Assembly: GCA_026261815.1 (NCBI GenBank)
Contig: JAMPIT010000059.1
Location: 14,060,001 to 14,124,000 of the forward strand
DNA length: 64,000 nt
Reading direction: 5' to 3'
Source: Monarcha castaneiventris obscurior
Taxonomy: Eukaryota > Chordata > Aves > Passeriformes > Monarchidae
Shown here: piece by piece, positions 25,207-38,010 of the stretch
How positions within the stretch are numbered: the first letter of the stretch is position 1
Layout of the letters: each line of letters starts with the position of its first letter
The notes under the pieces: model-generated
What the model saw: the letters and a program-made list of their open reading frames with translations, nothing else
What the model was told of the DNA's origin: nothing
Database searches by the model: none
Made by a program: the position numbers and the translations under genes

Positions 25207-26907
25207 GAATTTTCTGCATTGGCCACAGTACCGAGAGCTGTAGCTGAGCAACTGCTGAATATCCCTGCCCGCATGAAAGGGTTCAGGAGGTGATTAAGAA
25301 CGGGTGGGTGTCTGTAATGATTTGGTGAAGTGCATCCTGACAGATTCACAGGCAGTGGGCAAATGACTGAGAGCGAAAGTGGTGGGATGGGGCGTGAAGG
25401 GTGATTGGCAGTGGTTGCTTAGTGGTCTGAAAAGGGGTGAGTGAAAGTACTTGGGGGAGGGGTGTTTGGGAAGCAAGGCTGATGGTGAGAAAGACACTCT
25501 GCATTACCCCGTGGCATGCTACAGGTGTACAAGCTGCATTCTCTTCCACGAAGCAGTTTTAAAAGACTTGATGTCATTAAAAATGTTCACGTACTTCTAT
25601 CTAAATTATATAATGTAGTGCTGCATAATTAAGCAGGGGAGGAAATGAAAGAGATTCAAGGAAGGCTGAAAAATAAAAATAAACGGAGGAGTCCTCTAGG
25701 GAGAGTAGAGAAGAAGCAAAGACCGATAAAGTCCTGCAGGCTGATGTGATTTTGCTGCCTTCTGCAGCACCACCACATGAAGGGAGAGTCTGTCCCTGCT
25801 CCCACAGGTGGCCTTCCATGAGGATACCTATGCTCAGCCTGCCCCTCTGCCCCTGGCTCCAGCCACAGGATCCAGTTGCTCATCTGTGGCATGGTGAATC
25901 CTTTTCTGCCCCAGAACCATCAGCCAGACTTCTGTGGCCTCTTCCAGCATTCACACCAGCCTCAAACAGAGCAGGAATGCAGGGATGGTCCTCAGAGCAG
26001 CCGGGAAGAGCATCCTCCCCTGCTGTGATTAATTCAGTTAAAAACCCATGACTGACCCGCCAGTGTCTGTGGCTGGACAAAGGAGTGAAGGCGGCCCTAC
26101 GTAAACAGCAGCATTTTAAACCTTGGCACATGGTTAAATTCCATATTGTCACCAGGTTTTTAGCTTTATTTTCAGTTAAGTAAAGAACAGAGCTATCTTT
26201 TTTTTTTTTTTTTAATACAGCCTCTTCCCTTTATGTTGCTGTCATTGTATGTTGAATTATTGTTCCTTCCATTTGGATAAAGCACATAAACAAATTTTTT
26301 TTTTTTTCTGTTTACTTTTTAGTTTTCATTAAATAGTTTATGAAAATGCTCCTTTTAAGATTAAAGAACTTGCCCGCTTTAAAATCCTGGTTTGAACTTC
26401 TTTTCTCCACCTTTTATTATGCCTTGCATTTAACTTCCAGCATTTTTTTAATATTAAATAATCCCATTAGTTTTGCTGATAAAAATACGTACTGGAATTT
26501 TTTCTTAAGTTAAAGGTACTGCGTTGCTCAGTTTTTTCAAATTTCTATAAAAATCTTACTTTAGGAATCTGTGGATTTTGTCTCAATCACAGTCTTTTTG
26601 TTAGATGAACAAAATTAGAAGGAAGTCTTTATAAACAGTGAAGGACACAAAAATCCCCTGCTCAGCTAATACGTAACTATTAAAAATTGTCCTTCGTTAT
26701 TGGGATCATGATCAGTCTAGCACAGACTTTGTCTGTGCCTGTGCTGGGCACCACCTGCTTCAAATGAAGGCAAAGAAAAGCCACAAGAGGTGGATTTAGG
26801 ATAGTGTCATCTCCCATTATCCCCCCTGTCTTGCATAGTCCTTTTGAAGACCTCACACTAATCCCAAAAATCAGAGATTGATTTAATCCTTCAAACAAAA
26901 GCCTTCC

Positions 26908-26993
26908 ATTATAATTATTATAATAGTAACAACTATTATTACTATTATTATTATTGCCACCATTATTATTACTACTACTATTACTATTATTTT
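26908..26993. repeat. (TTA/CTA)n-rich microsatellite
   Basis: Imperfect trinucleotide tract of ATT, TTA, CTA and similar units. It creates an Asn-rich artefactual open frame on the minus strand. Confidence 0.92.
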
Positions 26994-29900
26994 GGACTGT
27001 TAACAGCTTTTGTTTACTGTAGAAATATTTGCTTACTCTTTGAAGCTCACTAAACTCACATCTCAGCATTCTGTAGCAATTATCTAATTTAAATACTTTA
27101 TATAATAAAATGGTCTAATTGAGGATGGCATGCAAAAGTATGCTGTCTTACCAGCTTTGAATTTCCTGTGCTTCCTTATGTTCTTGAAATCCCTCTATTT
27201 CTTGCATGATGAGGACCGGGAGTGCTGGATCTCCATCTGCACATTCTCTCTCCCTGTCACTCATTGACTCCTTGTTCAGTTAGATGGCTACATTCCCAAA
27301 TGGCTTGTTCCAGTGCTCTCCCTATTGAAAAGTTTTCTGTATTCTTAGAGTTTTCCATATTCTTAGAGTCTTATTGCTCTACTGTGATCTCTGTCAAATA
27401 AAGAGTGCAGAAAATTCAAAAACAATTTTCAGAAAAGGTTTCTTAAATCCCAACAGCTTAAATTAAATTATTATCAATGTAATGATTATTAATGCATAAT
27501 ACTAAAATTTTAGACATGGGATCAGGAATTTAACTGACTTCCTCTGTCCCCATCCAAATTGTAGCTTTGTAGTATATTTCTCGGCCCAAAACTTCCAACA
27601 TTGGCACCTGCCTAACTTCAGACAACCAAGGCAGGAGGTCCCCACTGCAAAACTCAGTCTACTTGGGTGTCTACTCATGTGTTTAGGCATCTAACTTGAA
27701 ATCATATTTTAGAAGATTTTGGTGAGTGGGATACATTACAGTGACAATGAGAAAGAACTTGCATGGGCTGTACAGTACTGACAGTTGTTTGCCCAGCCAA
27801 AAGCCAAACATTTTATTAATATAAGTAGATAAAAAGACAGTAACTCTTATTTTGAGTATGGAACTGGTTAAAATATCTTACCTTAAGGACCCTTGATCTG
27901 ACACAGCTTCTGCTTCTTTACTTTCAAGTGTTCTGAAGTCCCACAAATGGCTGTGGCAAATTGAGGAAGCTCAGAGGCTGAAAGGTCATCTGGGAGGGGA
28001 AGGGTGGCTCTCAGGCATGAGCTGGCCAAGACTTTGCTTTAAGGAGCCAGTCTCCCGATGGCTGCAGAGTGGAGGGTCAGATCATCCTTCTCTGGCAGAC
28101 AATGCAGCTTTTTGCAACTAAAGACGGCTTTTGCCACTGGTCAGAATGAGACTGGTGGGACAATCACCCCCAGTTGTCCCCAGGAACACGGTCGTGACGA
28201 ACAGGAGCTCAGCAAGCTTCTTAATTTCAGCCAAAAGAATGGATATCATGAGGCACTGGATGAGCTTTTCTTACCAGTAAGTAAGAGAAACTGTCTGGGA
28301 AGTAACATCATTTGGCTGGACAGAAAACTCTGATCCAAGACAGGGCAAATGGCTTTGACTCAGTTGTTCCCAGTTTCAGGTGCAAGTCAGATGAAGCAGT
28401 GAGATCTGTGCCAGTTCTCAGTGTGGCCAGAACAGACTGTGCAAGAAGGTGCTTTAGTTTGTTAGATAGAGAGTAGAGTAACTGAGTAAAGGAGAGCCTC
28501 GAAAATTGAGAGGACCAGAACAGAAGTAGATCCTGCAAATAAGCCAGAAGTTATGAGTGTCTGGGGAACATATTAGTCAGATATGTCTATTAAAGACATC
28601 TGTATATATGGCAGCATCTTGTGAATTCAGAGAACATGATGCCAATTACAACCATCGGAGAGTTGTAATTTTGGTAAATATATAAAAGGGAATTCAGGAA
28701 AACTGGGAAGGTATCAGAAAAAGGAGCTGAATAGCATAACTATTTAGACAAATGTAACAACCTTAAAAGCAAAAGAACAATCAGAGTATTTTGCCATGGA
28801 GGATTATTTTAATAGCAATGGGTGGTAGGGAAATGCAGTGGAACAACAAAATTATCCACCTTCAAACTGTTCAGGAAAGAAAGACTGGGCCACAGAGGCA
28901 GAGGAAATACAGCTGTAAAGAAGGATAACATGAACACAATTTAACTGAACTGTAAGTGGGAAGGGCTATGCAACTGAATCTCTGAAGACAAATAAATAAA
29001 TGCTAAACTAGAAATTCCAAAGCATTTTTACAACTTTTGAAAAGTAAAGACATTAGCAGGTCTTTGTTGCTAATACGCAGCTTAAGAAAAGGAAACAGAA
29101 TGAGCATTGTTGAACTCAAAAGAATTGGTAACAGAAATGTGGTAATGGGGACTTGGGCTACTCCCCCAAGCTTGGCCAAATAAATGAGAAGGCACACAAA
29201 TTAGAAGAGCAATTTTCATAACACTTGACACAATACTGTCTTGGAGAAGTTAGAGACGGAAGGAAGAAACTACTCTTAACTCAGGTATTAACCACAAACT
29301 GATGGTTGCCAACTCACTAAGTACTAACACTTAGGTGTACCAGAAACCTAATTCGGTATGGCAGTTCTGGGATCAAACTTTCACCTCTTCAAGGCGATGC
29401 TCTTTTTGTTTTCTTTAACCTCTGTGACAGAAGTATGAATTTTAACATGTAAAACATTCAACAAAGAGCAACTTCATCTTCCTCCTCTTAAATCTACCCT
29501 TAAAAATTGGCCGGAGGTGAAGTAATAAACACAGCTTTATGAGCTGCTCCTCCTCCTGGGAGCATGAAAGCCTTCAGAGAACTTCCCACATGGCTCAGCC
29601 ACTACCAGCTCCTTGATAATTCATACCGGTGTGCCGTGTCTTCCACATAGGAGGTTTCTGTTTGCAGGTCTGCAGTTGTGCAGTGCCCAGGTATCCCTGC
29701 TTTCTGAGCCTGGTATTGTGTCGGCTCCACAGCAAACCTGACACAACTGCTGTTGGAATAAGTCTGGTTTTAAACATTCCTACTAGACTCCTGCTTGCTT
29801 CTAGAGGAACACCACCTTGACTTGGGTTTATTCAAAGACACAAACTGGGTCTTGGGCTATCGCTGAGTGCTAGGCAGGGCTAGTCTTCACTGCAGGCTAC

Positions 29901-32900
29901 TGCTGTGTCACAGCACAACCTTGAAGAGTCCCTTTGGCACAATGCCTGCGGTGACTTGGCAATTGCATCCACCTAGGCTACACTCAGCGTTGTGGCAGCC
30001 AGCTGCAGTTAAAACCTGCTGGGACCACGGCTCTAGCATGATTAGCTGGCACGATGACAATCATGTGTTTGTCTCCACTAACTTCTGCTTCATAGACAGG
30101 AATAAGCAATATACCATCAAGGAAAGGCATAACTTGTGTAGGGACAAATGCTTTGTGGAAACTTTGCAAGGCAGCACTGAATGCCTGAAAGTGAGTAGTG
30201 AAAAGAGAAGTAATGAAGGAAGCAAGGTTAAACAGCCAGAGGAAGAAGGAATCACACAAGAAATGGCTGAAGAAACACGCACCAGAAGGAAAGAGAGTAC
30301 ATAAACAAAGCATATAAAAAGCCCCCAATGTGTGAAAGGAGTGCAAGTTCAGAGGTACAATTTTGGAGTGAACACAGATGGCAAAAATAGACTGAAACCA
30401 ACATAGAGGGTCAGGTAGGCAGGAGAAGAGACTCACTGACCCTTGCATGGTTCTTACGTACGTAGAAAGGCCATTTGGATGGGACAGAAAACATTAGGCA
30501 AAAAAGATGCAAAGCAGCAGTGTATTTTTTTTCAATCAAAAGCCTTCTATAACCTGTGCTGAAAATAACATTTTTCTTCAAGCATATTAACAGTTTAATA
30601 CATGATAGTATCACTGGTGACACTGAGAACACTGGCCTTTAATGAATCAATGGATTTGTTTCATCTTTAACTAATTTGAACCTTTAATCTTCTTGCTTGT
30701 ACAAATTCTTCTTCCTTCAGGTCAAAGTATTAAATAGGCTCAAGAAGTAAATAAGGAAATAAATACCAGAAACCCCACGGGGAACATTGAAATTAAACTT
30801 TTCTGATAGTCAAATCAACCTAATGCTGTGATTACCAGCTCAGTTCAGCTTCTTTCCCTCACCCCCCTCCCCCCAGCTCTATGGCTAAAGCTGTGGGAGT
30901 AAATGGCCTAAAAAAGGAAGGTGCTTTGGTTTTCTTTTAGTTTCTTGATGCTTGTGTTGCCCTAGATTGAGGTTGAGGGTCTTTGTATTTTAACTGCTCT
31001 CATTATGGACCTACAAAAACTTTTACAACACAGATACGTAAAATAGCCCAAAACGTTGGTCTGCACCCTACTGTGCTGATGCATCTGACTTTTTTTATGG
31101 ATATAAGTTACACTGGTGCAAACCCTTCTGCAGACAAAATCTTGCTGATATAACTGTCTTCCACCAGCACAACGTATTTCAGTTAATGACTCAGAATACA
31201 CTTTGATATAAGTATAAATGGTTCCTCCTGGGGGGTGGATTGCTTCTTTACTGTTAAAAGTGTAGATAAGTTCTGAACTTTTCTCTTCCCTTACTTGTTC
31301 TTAAATCAATCAAGCCCATATCTATTATTTCTCATCCAGAAATAATACAGCTTCTTTTCATCACCTTTTTGACTGCTGGTCCCTGTCTGTGTTCATGCTC
31401 CGATTGTACAGTCATCAGAAAAGGGTATATCTAGAATCTTCTTGAAAGCAGAAGTTTTGTTTCAAGTGACGGTAACCGCAGGATCAAACACCTCCAATCT
31501 TAAAAGAAATAGAAACAAAACGGACTCAAAAGTTTGTAGCTAACAAATGGTTTGTAGCTGGCTGAGACACTTGTATTTAATACTGAGGAAGCAATGACTT
31601 TCAGGTCTCCAGTGGAGCATCTCCTAACCAGACAGACAGGCACACAACGAAATGAAGTCTTAATGCCGAGAACTTCTTGAGAACACTACAATAACATTCT
31701 GGCAGGCTGGGCTCCCTTGGCTCATGCACTCACTGCAATTTGAATGTCTCTTTCAGTTTAGCGTGATGCTTGGCGAATTTCCCAACCTTACATTAACTGG
31801 GAAAGGAAGACAGGAGAAGCTGGTACGTTCAGCAAATCTTTGAAGAAGCTTCTTTGCAGTTTGCTCGTAGCAAAAGAGTTGGCTGCGAAAGTGTAGAAGT
31901 GTCAGGACTGCAGCTTAGCTTGCTTGAAAAGGGTTTATCTGACTTGCATCCCGGCACCAAGATGCTCAGATACCACAGCAATGTGTGTGGTATAAGAACC
32001 TAGATAGAAGATGATTAGATAGCAAATCAGACAGAATTTTGCATGTGATTTCCTGGGTTTGTCTAAACTTACAGCAGCAAAAGTTAATTATAGGAGGTTC
32101 TCAAGGCAGCTCCTGGGTGGGTTTATGGCACTTATACATTGGATTCCAGCCATAAATTGCCAGCCAAGAGTTACCACTGTGGCAGGAAGCCCCTATTGAT
32201 GCAAAGCTGATGGAAACCATCCTTGGGCCTTCCCACTTAGGGGTAGAAGCAGCAGATATCAGTGATGGAAGATCTAGGGGGAGAAGAATTCTGTTGGCAG
32301 CAATGGCAGAACTCCAAGAAAAAGAGCATCAAGATGTGCATGGGACATCACCCAAAGAGGGACAGATGCGTGAGGTGAATGCACACAGGAGTTACTTGTG
32401 GTCATCCTCTAGATGATTTCTGTACCTACTTCCAGATCTAGTGCCTCTCCTTCCACCACACATGAATTCCTCAGCCCTTGTAATCACTTCCTCTGGCTCT
32501 TAAGCAAGGGCAGCTCTTTAATTGCAGATTAATGCGTTAATGAAATTCTTGAGGCTACGTTGAAGTGACTGGGTGAGAGAGACCAGGCTTTCAGCAGCAG
32601 CTGCTGGCACAGGAGTCACAGCTCACACTGCTCTACGGGGAAGGCAAGGCCGCAAGCAGGAGCAGGATCCGTCATTTTTTCTCCAGTAGTGCCTCAGGGC
32701 ACGTCTGCATGGCAGAGCGTAGCACTGCACAGGGATTCTATTCTGGAGCTGCCTCTGAGCAGTGGTTGTGCCAGTTTCACAGCAGGAATATTCAGCCTGC
32801 CTGGAGTACTATTCTAATATACCCCCTGTGTTTGCACCCCTATCCCTGCCCCTGAGGTGGCTTGATGAGTGCAAGGTGCGCTCTCTCTTCCCCTCTGTAG

Positions 32901-35770
32901 AACTGTGCTCTCCTGTGTGCTCCCACCTGCTCTTAGAAGTATTAAAAAAATAAATTATGACATTTATGAAGGACTTCATATCAATTTTGATTTGTGGTTT
33001 CTGATCTGTGGGGTCTTATTTATTTTAGAATTTGGGGAAGCTTTCAAGGCTGATTTCATAGGTGATGCTTTTTTTTTCTTGGCTGACAGTCCTGATTTTG
33101 TTTTATATTCTTTCCTTTGAGTATCTGAAATTTTGAATTTGTCACTTGGAAACACCAACACATGAAGTAATTACAAATCTTTCCTGCCTAAGTTAATGGC
33201 ATTCTCCTTCCTTGTGCTCTTAGTTCAAGGTCACAATGATAGAATTTAATCCTTCATGAATTTTCATCTGACTTGCTGTCCACAAAAATTGTTGATTAAA
33301 AGATCCAATTTCCATTGGCATTCTGCCTTTCAGAGGATGTCAACAGGAAATATAAATGTGCAGCCCTTTGTGAATGATCTGCAAGGACATGCAGGCTTAT
33401 GAAAAAAAAAAGCAGCAGTTAGCTAAATCCTTTAGTTTCTGTTTTGAATGACTGGCCATAGGAATGCAGGCTAAGCTGTATTTCAGCTGTTCCCAAGGAT
33501 GTGTATGTGTAACTTGTTGATAGTGGTTGGTACATCAGGCTCCAGTGACAGCTACGTGACCACTCTGATGATCACTGTCCTGTAGCAGAACCAGCCCCTG
33601 CCTCCCCTCAAGAACACCAGGCATGAAAGAAAACAAAGAGGGATCTGTTTATTCAGAGGACTGGCACTCGTACCTCCTGCTTTTTACCGAGAAAAGAGAG
33701 ATCCTAGGTCATTTCAGCTCTCTATTCTCCCAGCAACCATTAGGTTGTGAGGAACTGCATGACTTGCTCCAGCAATTGATGTGAATTTCTGATACCTGGG
33801 AGAGCTGAGACTTTTACCATACAGGACCTGTGGGGAACCTGATTGATAGGAGCAAAACTCAACACCCAGAACACCAACTTACTTCACTGGGAACTACCCA
33901 TTACCAACAAAAGGAAAGGAAAGCCCACCACAGTCTTAAAGTGTCAGCGTTATGTTTTTAAAATCTTACCAGTGTCCAAGGTATATGTCTTTCACAGTAA
34001 AAATTACTTGGAGTGTGCTGTGAATGCACAGACACTGATCAGTGCTGAACATCTGGTTAAAATAAATTACAGTCTTATTTTGCAAATAAAAGTTCCTAGG
34101 GTCTACATGACAAAGTCTGGCCAGCACAACTATCTCATGGGGAAAAAATCACATCCCTAGCCTACAAAGATAACTATTTTGGCATGATTCCCTTCCCCAC
34201 TATGTAGACTTACGTCGACTTAGACCAGAGAGGAGTCCTTTTGCCAGTTTAACTCACATTGTTTGGGAGGTATTTCAACCATGCTGGCAGACTCCTGCAG
34301 CTGGTATAAGCCATGTTTCCATTGAGGAATATGGCCAGGACAGTGACACCAGCAAACCCCCTGAAGTCCTTAAAGAATGGGACTTTTTCTTCTGCTGCCA
34401 GTGTCTAATATTTTTCAGTTTTAAAGCTTCCTGCTAAAAGAAAACACACAGAATTTGTGCCCTTCCTTATATCATGAAGACATTATTTCTTGTTACAGAA
34501 GAATTAAACTACATATATGGATAGAAGGTGTCTTGCTTTCCAACATCCTGGTGGTACTTGCCTTTGGATGGGAGAAGATCCCAGTTCTCCTGCAGGATGC
34601 CTGTTATATGTTTTGTTGGATTTGGAGATCAAGAGGCAGAGATGGTTTGCCTTTCATTAGGTCTTCATATTTTGGTTTTGCAGGGTGGCATTTAAATAAA
34701 TCTAATGGTCATAGTTAATGAATTACAACTGTGTATGCAAATGAATTTAAGCTGTTTTGAATAACAAAACAAAGTCCTTTAGTCTGCTTGTGACTTGGTT
34801 TGTATTCTTACACTCTAACTGGTCCCTTTTTTTTCATGTGGTCCCTGCTAGCTCTTACCTGATAACATTTGCCAAAGGACTTTCTGGATGAACCCAAAAA
34901 CTGAAGATTTACGAGTATACCTTAACCTATGAGCCCCCTGTCCATAAGGCAAGGCAATGCATAAAGCTGTCTTGGCTTGAAAGTTCAGCTCTTTTGACAA
35001 CCGTTTTCACCTGTCCCACTTAGTTAATTTCCTCCAAATTTCTACTTGCCTCAGTCTACACAGACTCTGCTCATTCATTTGCCTGCTCCTTCACCCTCCA
35101 TTTCTCTCCCAGGTCTCATGTTTTTGCTCAAGTGAACAGGACAGAAAGGACAAAAAGTGAGAGGGGGGAGGCACCCAATTAAAAACAATCTCTTCTGAGC
35201 AGATGCAGACCTGGAACTTGCCCTTATTTTAATTTCCCATTATCACTTAGCTGTGAATTGATGAGAACATGGAGCAAGACACCAAGAAGCCCCATTCTCA
35301 TGTGCACCACATTGGAAGGGGAGAATTTGCAGCCTTCCATCAGACTGCCAGGACCTGTCTGCCTCCCACAGCTCCTGGTGGGAGGGCTGACTTAGGAAAT
35401 GGCAACAGACAGCAATGACCAAAAAATGCTGCCTCTTCTCTGCCTCGAATAAGGCTTTTCCAGGTGAGCAGAAATGGTCTGAGCTGCTAATGAGGTATAG
35501 GCTGCCAAAGAAAACACATGGGCAAATTCGTATTTTCCAGGTGGCTGGTGGTAGAAATGTAACTGTCCATTGAAGTCTACAGCATAGCCTTTTTTTGCAC
35601 TTACTCATTAAATTGCAGATTTATCGTGAGGTTACTTTAGCGTAATGTTAGCTGGGTTGTCTCACTGGCCCTGTAAATCAGTTGCTTGTCACAAGATTTA
35701 GAAACAAAACGAGTGCCTGCTTCAAGTCACGCGAGGAATGGGTGGCACTTCCGCATGGCCTGGTGCTGCT

Positions 35771-35804
35771 GGAGCACCATGGAGCACCACGGAGCACCAT
35801 GGAA
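35771..35804. repeat. Short 11-bp-period tandem repeat
   Basis: Three near-identical copies of GGAGCACCATG/C in tandem, at 35771, 35782 and 35793, followed by a partial copy. The array is too short to be a proper minisatellite. Confidence 0.85.
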
Positions 35805-37899
35805 CAGCTAGGCCACCACTCCAGCTCTGTGCTGCTCTTGCTCAACGCTGAGCACGAGTTTGTCAAGCCAAAGGGGTTTGGATCAGAACTGAGTGTTGAA
35901 ACAACAAACATGAGATGGAGCATATCCCTGAGGGATGTTAAAACAAGCAGCAGAAAAACGCATGACTGGTCCCTCGTGGTGCAGTCAATGGGACAACCTG
36001 CTCAGACCAGTTGGATTTCTCCCGTCTGGCTCACACGTGCACTCAGCCTTTTCTGGCCAAGGCCACCCTGAGCCAGGTTCCTTCCCCAGGCTGACAGCTT
36101 CGCCACCTTGCTGTCCTCTCTCTGCCTCCTCTCATATCTGTGCCTTGAGCCCGGCACTGCTGGATATGCCTGTTAAATGAAAGCCTCCATGGCCTTGAGG
36201 ACAAACCCTGTGCCATAGCACTTCTCTGAGCACTTCTACAAGCAGCTACTTTCATTTCCCATTTCCCAGGCGGTTACGTGATTTAACTCTTCTGCAGCAG
36301 CCCAAGAGCAGCACAGGCAGCTGGAGCAGCCAGGGAATATAACGGGGGATGTGTTCACATTTGCCTCTACTGTCCCACCGTACCCACTGTAGACAAATCT
36401 TCAGAGTTGCGCTTTTAAATTAGCTGGGCTATTTGCAGTATAAGAGTGCTCAAATTGAAAGCCAGTTACAAGCAATACAGAGATTTTAAGCAAGATTTAG
36501 AGAAAAACAGGCCTGTGTTGACATTCAAGCCCATTTCGTCATTATTTTTTTTAAGCCATTCTGAAGATTTGACAGGGGTCTTAATGCATCCAGCCTCTTT
36601 TTGGAGGATGCAGGTGTAAGAGTGATGTTACACGGTGAGGTAAGTCTCCCCAGCAGGTCTCTGACACTTGCTCTCTCCTTCAGAGTGATTCACAGATCCA
36701 CAAATGAGTATCACTAAATTTACTGTTGTATGTGAATGTAAACTCTTTAGAATGGGTTTGATAAATTGGGGAAGAATATGGCCCACTAATGAGTTGGTCT
36801 TAGTGCAACTGAGATTCATGTGTTGGGACACATTTATTTCTAGGTAGAACAGTTTCTAGCACTCTAAGTAAGATACCTTCAAAAAATAAAACTAAATAAA
36901 CCATCAAATTCTTTGAGTAGGATTATCAACCTACAAAAGATCTGAAAATTGTGAAGGATCAAATAGACCAGCTTTGACCGTGTTGTTTGAACTCAGTATT
37001 TTGTCCAGAAGACCTTCTTGCCTTCTTTTTCTCATAATTGCTAATAGTGCTCCCTCAGAAGTGGCACCCATCAAATACCACCAGCTAGCTGCTACAGTGA
37101 CATTACAGCTGTTACCCTGATGCCAGAAATACCTCATTTTATAGCGTGGGCCTTTCCAGGAATAAGAGAACGAGGCAGCCTGCACTAGGTCTGGGCTTTT
37201 GCATATTGCAGAACCACATCTAAATGAATTAAGTAGAGACGCCAAGACTAAATTACTGAAACAGTTCTCATGCTGACTTGGTTTGACAAGAATGTGGCCT
37301 AGGCTGAGCACCGGATGGATTTCCATCCAAGCTGAATGATCAACACCTTACAAATCCCATGTTTAAAGATGTGGCTTGACTATTCCTGAAAGCCTGGATT
37401 TACCCTCTGTCTCACAGGGGTCTGGAGGAAATCTGCCTGCCAGCAGGGTCACTCTTTAGGAGCACAGACAGGAGGACTAATCATCTCCATTACTATAACC
37501 ACTCACATTTATATATTTCTAAGCATATGCATCACTTTTCACAAGCAAACCTAACCACTTGCTCCTTAGATGTCTCCGAGTGACATGTTTAGTCAGTCAT
37601 GCAAATAATATTTCCACTGATGCCAGTTCACACAGCCTTATAGTGAGTGCCTGGCAAGCCCAGGACCTGCAAGATGCACCCCCAAAATCACAGGCTCACC
37701 AATGCAGGAATTTATACAAATAGTAAGGACAAGGAACAAAGAAGTTAGGCAAGACTACTGTGATGAAAACCAGTTTTGTCCAAAGTCAGAAACCTCAGAC
37801 ACCACTGGAGAAGCAAAAATATATGCAGACAGCATCTAACACATCAGCTGCAGACCTAAGACTATGTCAGGGCTTGCATAAACAGAGAATTCAAAACAG

Positions 37900-38010
37900 A
37901 ATCATGGAATCATAGCAGACTGGACAAGACCTCTAACATCATTGCGTCCAACCTAGCACTGCTGTGTTCACCACTGAACCCTATCTCCAAAACAGACCCA
38001 TTTCTACCAC
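37900..38010 (-). mobile_element. CR1 LINE, 3' end fragment
   Basis: A short CR1 piece on the minus strand. It starts with the inverted 3' terminal repeats (AATCATGGAATCATAG). It continues through the typical 3' region with GTCCAACCTAGCACTGCTGT near 37947-37966 and a segment matching CACCACTGAACC. Only about 110 bp is recognisable and the boundary at the high-coordinate end is approximate. Confidence 0.85.

Larger units (their letters stand above)
25204..37899. other. Intronic sequence with one TTA-rich tract
   Basis: About 12.7 kb with no exon, RNA gene or mobile element that I can support. Positions 26190-26560 are rich in T and A runs. A perfect 9-bp inverted repeat with a 9-base loop sits at 28644-28670. 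A short 11-bp-period repeat lies at 35771-35804. Open frames at 29867-30304, 28058-28333 and 35682-36071 have no recognisable domain and no supporting splice or codon evidence. Confidence 0.5.

Noticed and set aside
25050..25349. Arg-Glu repeat protein
   Set aside because: It is a translation of the CT/GA microsatellite.
26680..27069. Asn-rich protein on the minus strand
   Set aside because: It is a translation of the TTA/CTA-rich microsatellite.
28058..28333. 91-codon open frame starting MAAEW as a possible nested gene
   Set aside because: No homologous family was recognised and no codon or splice evidence exists. The start context alone is not enough.
35682..36071. 129-codon open frame containing the 11-bp-period repeat
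   Set aside because: No domain. Part of the frame is created by the short tandem repeat.
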